Shown here: one piece after another, positions 59,801 to 64,000 of the stretch | Numbering within the stretch: the first letter of the stretch is position 1 | How the letters are laid out: every line of letters starts with the position of its first letter | Source: Clytia hemisphaerica | Taxonomy: Eukaryota; Cnidaria; Hydrozoa; Leptothecata; Clytiidae | Direction: 5' to 3' | Assembly: GCA_902728285.1 (NCBI GenBank) | Contig: CACVBU010000588.1 | Coordinates: 434,001 to 498,000 of the forward strand | DNA length: 64,000 nt | Position numbers and translations under genes: made by a program | Notes under the pieces: generated by a model | What the model saw: only the letters and a program-made list of their open reading frames with translations | What the model was told of the DNA's origin: nothing | Database searches by the model: none

Positions 59801-59975
59801 GATTTCCAAAGGGTTCTATGAAATTTATATTATAATTATGGTATATAATTTGATAGTGAAAAACATTCTTTCTCTTTATTTTTAGATATTCGAAGCATTT
59901 TATGAAGGGGTCAGCTTAAGCGTTACGTCTGACGAGGGATTTACGTCACTGATTCGAAGCACGTGGTCCATGTGA
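44883..59975 (+). CDS. CAPS2: Calcyphosine-2-like EF-hand protein with DM10-like domain, complete
   Basis: Fifteen in-phase exons: 44883-45062, 45256-45336, 45667-45719, 45914-45962, 46465-46529, 46906-46966, 47497-47616, 52494-52571, 52774-52943, 54779-54940, 55556-55881, 57480-57634, 58687-58903, 59441-59523 and 59886-59975 (stop TGA). About 629 residues. Residues 1-203 are low-complexity and basic, rich in Ser/Pro. Residues about 295-402 (FRFSARILSLNGRDALRELN onward) resemble a DM10-type domain. EF-hand loops are D474-E485 (DKSGDGLLSKEE) and D510-E521 (DENNDEFLDYGE); a third at LDTSSSG is degenerate. The C-terminus, with FYEGVSLSV and a final IRSTWSM, closely follows the ending I know for vertebrate calcyphosine-2. 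Family knowledge: calcium-binding protein; DM10 and EF-hand combinations occur in axonemal proteins, so a ciliary role is an inference. The real start is taken as ATG 44883, not the upstream TTG. A 33-nt microexon at 48723-48755, duplicated at 49737-49769, may also be used. Confidence 0.88.
46560..46890. repeat. TTCGCGAAAGTAAATG word repeats before CAPS2-like exon 6
   Basis: TTCGCGAAAGTAAATG or TTCGCGAAAGTTTATG occurs at about 46612, 46654 and 46864, with CTTGAAAGGGTCA spacers. The right side reaches to within about 20 bp of the exon starting at 46906. Related words occur at 63565-63695. Confidence 0.5.
47931..50340. repeat. About 1-kb tandem repeat, 2.4 copies, in a CAPS2-like intron
   Basis: Units start TTATAGAGGCTCCAGCAA at 47931, 48945 and 49956 (periods 1014 and 1011); the third stops near 50340. 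The first two are nearly identical over about 900 bp. Each full unit holds a 33-nt candidate microexon (48723-48755, 49737-49769) with AG before and GT after, in phase 0, encoding ENLLTSPYLNQ. Confidence 0.85.
51218..51865 (+). CDS. Intronless 215-residue protein of unknown function nested in a CAPS2 intron
   Basis: Open frame from ATG 51218 to TAA 51863-51865, on the same strand as the host gene and inside its large seventh intron (47617-52493). The frame remains open upstream to 51152, and a CAG at about 51168-51170 could be a 3' splice site for an upstream exon. I do not recognise the protein. It is acidic, mostly predicted helix by eye, with few cysteines, no signal peptide and no membrane segment. 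Internal landmarks are LTFKYVTDLKWKSETFESV, PIGLPEIDQVKYVSILLLDF and a C-terminal helix ALKRQLLMIIGQLRLAATSL. Amino-acid composition is balanced and codon use looks coding, unlike the surrounding AT-rich intron. It could be a retroposed gene, a taxon-restricted gene, or a cassette exon of the host, but it is not flanked by a usable in-phase donor. Length and composition make a chance ORF unlikely. Confidence 0.7.
   Translation: MNLESDQQRMSATMDYRCPVPESPITESKCCDLERALTFKYVTDLKWKSETFESVIMREIKSSKHLLKDGENHHNIDLFKHFPSMEVPIGLPEIDQVKYVSILLLDFFEYLHQSQNGFETLDLVIQTAGNGDNTLPPDVNYVKPAFDKIPKIIKTFYEKSKSSLDGITHTEILGDELDCENQITHDLELHALKRQLLMIIGQLRLAATSLHTIFL
52954..53296. mobile_element. 343-bp foldback element, TACCTTAT family, CGCGAAAATT words
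   Basis: Left TACCTTATTGGAACTAATTT, right AATTAGTTCCAATAAGGTA. The interior is packed with CCGCGAAAATTAA, TTCCCGCGAAA and GCGGTTTTAATTTT. TA at both ends suggests a TA target duplication. It starts 10 bp after the exon ending at 52943. Confidence 0.75.
53514..54192. repeat. 679-bp long-arm inverted repeat
   Basis: The left arm begins AAAGTCTATTCACGATAAGT and the right arm ends with its inverse. Arms of about 180 bp match with few differences, including GAAGGAATTCTTCAATC and GGTATCATTGGAAAGATATT. The centre has ATGAAGATGAAAATGAAG words. It lies in a CAPS2-like intron and is transcribed as part of the pre-mRNA. Confidence 0.8.
55331..55539. mobile_element. 209-bp MITE, TACCGTCGTTT family, copy 2
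   Basis: Left TACCGTCGTTTGGCATAAGA, right ATGCTAAACGGCGGTA. The interior has ATTTCCCGACCCGGGAAAAA and TCGGAATCTTTATCCGG words, as in 17247-17509. It ends 16 bp before the CAPS2-like exon beginning at 55556. Confidence 0.75.
55890..56135. repeat. Two tandem copies of a unit of about 134 bp in a CAPS2-like intron
   Basis: TTTCTTCTACCTGTAACCAT and TTTCTTTTACCTGTGACCAT mark the copies. Each continues through CCCGATGTTT, CCGTGGAATATCACA and TATTACACGTTGCGATTCA. It begins only about 10 bp after the exon end at 55881. Confidence 0.65.
56587..56834. repeat. Foldback element, TACACGT family, ATGTTCTTA words
   Basis: Left TACACGTCTCTTTTTATAAG, right CTTATAAAGAAAACGTGTA. The interior has about eight ATGTTCTTA/TTGTTCTTA words. 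It lies in a CAPS2-like intron. Confidence 0.65.
57118..57313. repeat. Foldback element, TGAGGCCCCCAGT ends, ATCACG words
   Basis: Ends TGAGGCCCCCAGTCA / ATCACTGGGAGCCTCA. The interior carries about fifteen ATCACG words (for example ATCACGAAAATCACGAAATC). The termini resemble those of the GCGTGAAT element at 20486-20854. Confidence 0.65.
57890..58203. mobile_element. 314-bp foldback element, TACCTTATCGG core, GGCCGACTAA words
   Basis: Arms of about 75 bp start GGGATTTGCGGGTCCAACTG and continue through CTTTACGCGCAAGGGTACCT, mirrored at the right with two or three mismatches. The interior repeats TAGGGCCGACTAA and GTGACTAAAATT. Confidence 0.75.
58338..58460. repeat. Partial T-run element with ATGCTTA words
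   Basis: TACATGTTTTTTTTTTATAA resembles the left terminus of the 35732 family. It is followed by TATGCTTA/ATGCTTA repeats. No right terminus seen. Confidence 0.4.
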
Positions 59976-60072
59976 ACACCTCAGCAACTTATTGTTGAAG
60001 GGGTGAAAATGTGGAAAAATTGAAAGTAAACTCGTTTTCTAGCATAGCATAGTATTTATGTGATGAAACTTG

Positions 60073-60450
60073 GGCGAGACCAATTTAATTTGTTGTTCTA
60101 CGTGCCCGACCGACCCTATTTTTGCTAAAATCAAAAAAATAATAATATCGAATTTCCACTATAATATATTTTATACACTAGTTATTTGTAAGAATTAAAC
60201 TTGAATAAAGCTGAAAATTAATTCAAGAAATTGAATAATCATAAAAAGCATTCCATACACTAAAATTTTATTATGATCTTCATCGAAGATAAAAAACAAA
60301 GTGAATTTTTGATCCAGATACATTTTGGAAAATTTTCTCGGTACCTTACCAACCCTGATAAATGAAAAATTTATTCTTATTTTGCCGACCGACCGACCCA
60401 TATTTTTGTAACGATCTGTCCGTAGAACAACAAATTAAATTGGTCTCGCC
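60073..60450. repeat. 378-bp inverted-repeat element with GGCGAGACCAATTT termini
   Basis: The left arm GGCGAGACCAATTTAATTTG then TTGTTCTACG, followed by CCGACCGACC, is mirrored at the right by CCGACCGACCGACC and CGTAGAACAACAAATTAAAT then TGGTCTCGCC. Just downstream of the CAPS2-like stop. Confidence 0.7.
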
Positions 60451-61691
60451 TTACAAACTACTTCCGAGCAAAATATAACTCTCTTTAGCTCTCCCATTTT
60501 ACACACCTCTCCCATCGTCCTTGATCTAAGTCAGCTCGCTAATTTGGTAGAACATTTCACAGTTAACATAGATATAAATATTGATATTCCACTCCTTGAT
60601 ATCTTTTTTTACGAGCTCAAAATTTCCATCTTTACGGAATTCCATCAAGTTACATTACAACAGTTTTTTTGTTTACACTACTAATTATTACGAGGACTCA
60701 AAAATCATTAATATTGGTTAAAAGATTTTGATGGTGTAATTTAATGTTATTTTAAAAATATTGTAATATATTTTAGATATTTTATAATTTTTTGCACATT
60801 TTAATTCATTTACACAAAATGTAAAATATTACATACATTATATACTTTGAATATATGATCAAATGATAATCGATATTGTGAAAAGCTGTTTCTCCTCCAA
60901 ATTTATTGGCTGTCAAAGCTGGGGCAGATGTACAAGTTTTCGTATCAAATCGTCAAAATATTTGCTAAAAAAAGATTTTTTGGACCTAAAGCCTCAAGAA
61001 GAACTAATTGGCCTAGGGCATGAGGCTTTATTTAGTGCGTCAAACTCATTCTAGCCAATTACTTATCATTATTACATCGTTAATCGCACGATGAGTTATT
61101 TTTTCTTATTTGCCGCTCCTTCAAAGAGAGCAATTAATCGTTAATCACACTCTTCGATGCGGCGCCAATGTTTGCAAAATTGATTTTAATGTTTTTTTTT
61201 CTTATATTTTAGAACTAGATCAATATATGAGATACAAAATGCAATTAACTAATTTTCATAAGATTCATTTGAAATTTTCTATAATAACTCAAACGCAAAG
61301 AAATTGTTTCAGTGACAAGGTGTATAATACACCCTAGCTGGGAGACCCGTCTACTCTGTTTGTGTGATTTCGGAGTATAGCATTTAGTTAAAACGAATAA
61401 CAATATAGAAATAACAGAGTAGCCGGGTATTTTTGTAGATGCCAAATCTGGTCGCAGAATTCTATTGGCTGTTAAACAATTGTTGAAATCACGTGATATT
61501 ATTGTTTTGATTGGAAGTGCGCGAACCTGATTGGCCAGCCTTATCAACGGCTTTTTTGGCACGAAATTCAAAGCAAATGTAAACAAATTCAAACTGGGTC
61601 GAAAATACCATACTCTCAATGAGTAGCTTCTGATGGGACTTTTACTTATGTGGTGTAAGTTTGAATAGAGAGTATGGATCTCCAGACTAAA
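60451..61691. other. Gene-free interval between the convergent CAPS2-like and SDR genes
   Basis: Short frames only, without motifs or splice chains. Presumably holds 3' UTR and flank. Confidence 0.4.
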
Positions 61692-61976
61692 TACACCCCT
61701 GTGTCACGGACCCGGTGGACCCCCACCCCGGTGGAAAAATAGACCAAAAGATCGTCCCCGGTGAAAAAGATTTTCCTACAATTTCAACCCCAATGCGAAA
61801 TCGCTCTATGATTTTATCCCCATTGAAAACTGAATGTAAAAAATTGCACTCCAAAACCATCCCACTGGAATTTTCGAGCTGGAAACAATAGATTTTCTAT
61901 CCCCATTCGCATTTTGATAGAAAGTTTCATCCCCACTAAGGAAAAAAGTTCTACCGGGCACTGAGACAGGGATGTT
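61692..61976. repeat. 'CTGTGTCACGGACCCGG' element
   Basis: CCCCTGTGTCACGGACCCGG at the left and TACCGGGCACTGAGACAGGG at the right are imperfect inverse ends. The interior shares sequence with 33940-34195 (AACAATAGATTTTCT, ATCCCCATT), and the left end resembles 39381-39440. Confidence 0.55.
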
Positions 61977-62102
61977 ATAATCTTACATGATTGAGACATG
62001 CGTGATAAAATTCTAATACTAGTATTCTAGTATTCCCTCGGGGAATTAGTACACACCCGTTATTTGCTTCGTATAAATTTCCAGGGATGTACCCAAATTC
62101 AA

Positions 62103-63374
62103 CTACTCCACAGTTTTCGTTGGTCGAAGCAAAGGAGCCATATTCGAGAAAACCCAATCGCCAACCACTGTCGGAAGATGCGTTATAATGACAAAAACAA
62201 TCGAATCTTTCCCTACAATGTAACGTCTTCTTGGAAAGCGTGCCAACATTGCATGTCTGATTTTACCAGAAACCTCTGATATGTCACCACCATATTTTAT
62301 GCTTTTCAAAACACCATCCACAACTGACGGAAAAAAAATTAATGTCTAATGTAAAAAGATTCAAAATACATAGCCATATACCGTAAACCTTTTGGTTTCG
62401 CTCCACTATTTTAATTGGAGCAGAACTGCTCCGCTATCTTGCTCCGAAACGTTCCGACACCAATGTGAACACTCTCGATCCGTAACGGAAACCATACCGA
62501 AGCGATACGAAACCGTAACGTGTGAACATGGTTTAAGAAAGATGAAATATATATCACTAATATACTCACAAATCTCGAAACGTTCTTTTCGAAATTCATC
62601 ATGTGTTTCTTGTGGTAGTTGATCCCAAATATTAAACCAAACTTTCTTTAGCTCTTTTGTACCAGCCAAATTAGTTTTGTAGTAGGTGGGTTCGATCAAA
62701 TGCACTGAAACACCCCATGGTTTGACTTCAAGACGTAAGCTATCAGAAAACGCTTCAGCTGCGTACTTTGAACTAAAGTAAGGAGCTCCATAAGGCACAG
62801 ATAATCTTCCTGAAAAAAAGATAAGAAACATTACTAATGAAACAATTAGCTCTTCCTAATTCGAAGTCGAACTGGGGAGTCTAATTTTTTCGAATTATAG
62901 AAACATTCGAATTATAACAAGTAGTTTACGAGGAATTTTTCCTGATAAGAACTGAAATAGTTCGAATAATAGAAGTTCGAATTAGAGAGATTCCACTTTA
63001 TACAAAAATTGATATACACAGTCTTTTAAGAGAGAAGAAGCGATTCAAAGTAATGACTGTAATAACCTGTTGGAAAGGGAATTTTGAGTGAATTGATTTG
63101 AAATTTATTAAGTTCAAAGAAACACTGGACATAACTTTTTTTCGGATACATCTATAGTATTTTTCATTTTACAAAGTTAACTGATTTGTACCTCCCATGC
63201 TTGTCACATTGACGATACGACCACGTGACTTTTTCAATAATGGTAGCATGACTTTGGTAACACGAACAGTTCCCCAATAATTCACTTCGAGCGTCTTTTT
63301 CATCAGTTCGATAGATTGCCATTCGATCAATCCTGGTATAGCGATACCAGCATTGTTTACTATACCGTCCAAAG
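62103..63374 (-). CDS. Retinol dehydrogenase / 17-beta-HSD-type classical SDR, 3' part (partial)
   Basis: Three in-phase minus-strand exons: 63374-63192, 62809-62570 and 62323-62103 (stop TAG), together about 213 residues. Exon 1 carries DGIVNNAG (the NNAG motif), NYWGTVRVT and RGRIVNVTS, supplying the catalytic Asn and Ser. Exon 2 carries the active-site Tyr-x-x-x-Lys as YFSSK followed by YAAEAFSDSLRLEV, then HLIEPTYYKT. Exon 3 has HAMLARFPRRRY, a landmark near the C-terminus of RDH5/RDH16/HSD17B6-type SDRs. Family knowledge: NAD(P)-dependent oxidation or reduction of retinoids or steroids at the ER membrane. The N-terminal Rossmann exon or exons (about 100 residues) are missing; I found none between 63375 and 64000, so they probably lie past the right edge. 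Both introns contain small repeats. The gene converges with the calcyphosine-2 gene about 2.1 kb away. Substrate is not inferable. Confidence 0.88.
62385..62535. repeat. GCTCCG / CCGTAACG word cluster in an SDR intron
   Basis: GCTCCACT, GCTCCGCT, GCTCCGAAACGTTCCG, CCGTAACGG, CCGAAGCGATACGAAACCGT and two TGTGAAC words between SDR exons. No sharp termini. Confidence 0.4.
62855..63000. repeat. TTCGAATTA word cluster in an SDR intron
   Basis: CTAATTCGAAGTCGAACT at the left, AGTTCGAATTAGAG at the right, with four further TTCGAATTA/TTCGAATAA words between. Foldback-like. Confidence 0.45.
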
Positions 63375-64000
63375 CTGTACGAAAATCAAGGAAGATTCAC
63401 AGTATAACTCTCAATCTTGGCAGGATTCTAATTGAAGTTCTACAATTATAATCGTTTAAAGCTCGGCCGTTCTCATTTTTCAGCACTACTCGAAGCTTTA
63501 AAATGTTCTTTACCTTGTTCTTATTTAGCTACAGTAGGGTGGATTTTACAATCCATGGTACTTTAGGCGTGCAAACTTTCCCGAGCAGAAACCTTTGCGA
63601 GGTCGGAAAATTCCGAAATTTCCAACATTTACTTTCGCGAATTCAACGAAAATATATTTCGCGAGCATAGACTTTCGCGAATCAAGACAAAAATGAAAAC
63701 TTTCACATGAAAAAATTGCTTAGAGCATAGTATAAGAAAGCCGCGGCTGGAATATCTACCGCATTGTCTTTTCAGTTAATTGCTGTTCTATCTCTGTCTC
63801 CGAGCTTTATAAGAACATCAAGATTGTCAGTTTATTATTTGTAGATAGTTTTGAAATTTTTCTTTTATTTTCCTTCACAAAAAGCTTTTTTATTGCTAGA
63901 TATCTTTGAATCTGTAATACAATAATGACCGGTTAGTGAGGGCTATACTGAGAAATATTGCCCGAGGTCAATATTTTCAGTACAGCCCGAAAAACCCGGT
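63375..64000. other. Right edge: intron or upstream region of the RDH-type SDR
   Basis: No Rossmann-motif exon found on the minus strand. 63565-63695 holds CTTTCGCGAA words like those at 46560-46890, and 63440-63525 has TGTTCTTA words. The closing bases include GACCGGTTAGTGAGGGCTAT and CCCGAAAAACCCGGT, possibly part of another element cut by the window. Confidence 0.35.

Noticed and set aside
61245-61619. 124-codon minus-strand frame
   Set aside because: No motif, no homology recognised, and irregular composition in AT-rich intergenic DNA.

Overview
The window is nuclear DNA from an animal (invertebrate or early-branching metazoan; I cannot name the species). It is AT-rich. Genes are split by short-to-medium introns with ordinary GT-AG borders. 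The recognisable proteins are metazoan families: a CLOCK/NPAS2-type bHLH-PAS factor, a TspanC8 tetraspanin, calcyphosine-2 and a retinol-dehydrogenase-type SDR. I rebuilt the exons by hand from splice signals, matching reading phase and family motifs; no search was run.

Layout. 1-5845 (minus): 5' part of a CLOCK/NPAS2-like gene, eight exons from the start codon into PAS-B, with the rest not found and probably beyond the left edge. 5.8-20.1 kb: no gene I can support; it holds dispersed repeats, a 1.07-kb-spaced duplication, and a tandem array of a transposon with 16-bp inverted termini, one copy of which carries a hAT-like insertion. 20171-26107 (minus): complete eight-exon tetraspanin with eight cysteines in the large loop. 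27.1-27.8 kb: foldback element. 28274-30266 (minus): decayed, 5'-truncated non-LTR retrotransposon. 31.5-33 kb: another copy of the array element and two near-perfect palindromes. 34952-35557 (minus): single-exon NAD(P)-binding SDR-like gene. 36-44.8 kb: repeats, tRNA-derived hairpin, weak coding traces. 44883-59975 (plus): complete calcyphosine-2-like gene, with an intronless 215-codon ORF of unknown function nested in a repeat-rich intron. 62103-63374 (minus): three 3' exons of an RDH/17-beta-HSD-type SDR whose N-terminal part lies to the right.

The most unusual signal is in the non-coding part. At least ten short inverted-repeat (MITE-like or foldback) elements have interiors made largely of many copies of one short word, a different word in each family (GCGTGAAT, ATCACG, CGCGAAAATT, GTTCTTA, AAGAAAC, GCAACGTTGCGG, GCCGACTAA, ACGACGAAAAT, ATCGAT and others). 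Often the word is already present in the terminal repeat. The genes are unrelated in function and show no operon-like arrangement. Several of these elements sit within 10-20 bp of splice sites of the calcyphosine-2 gene.
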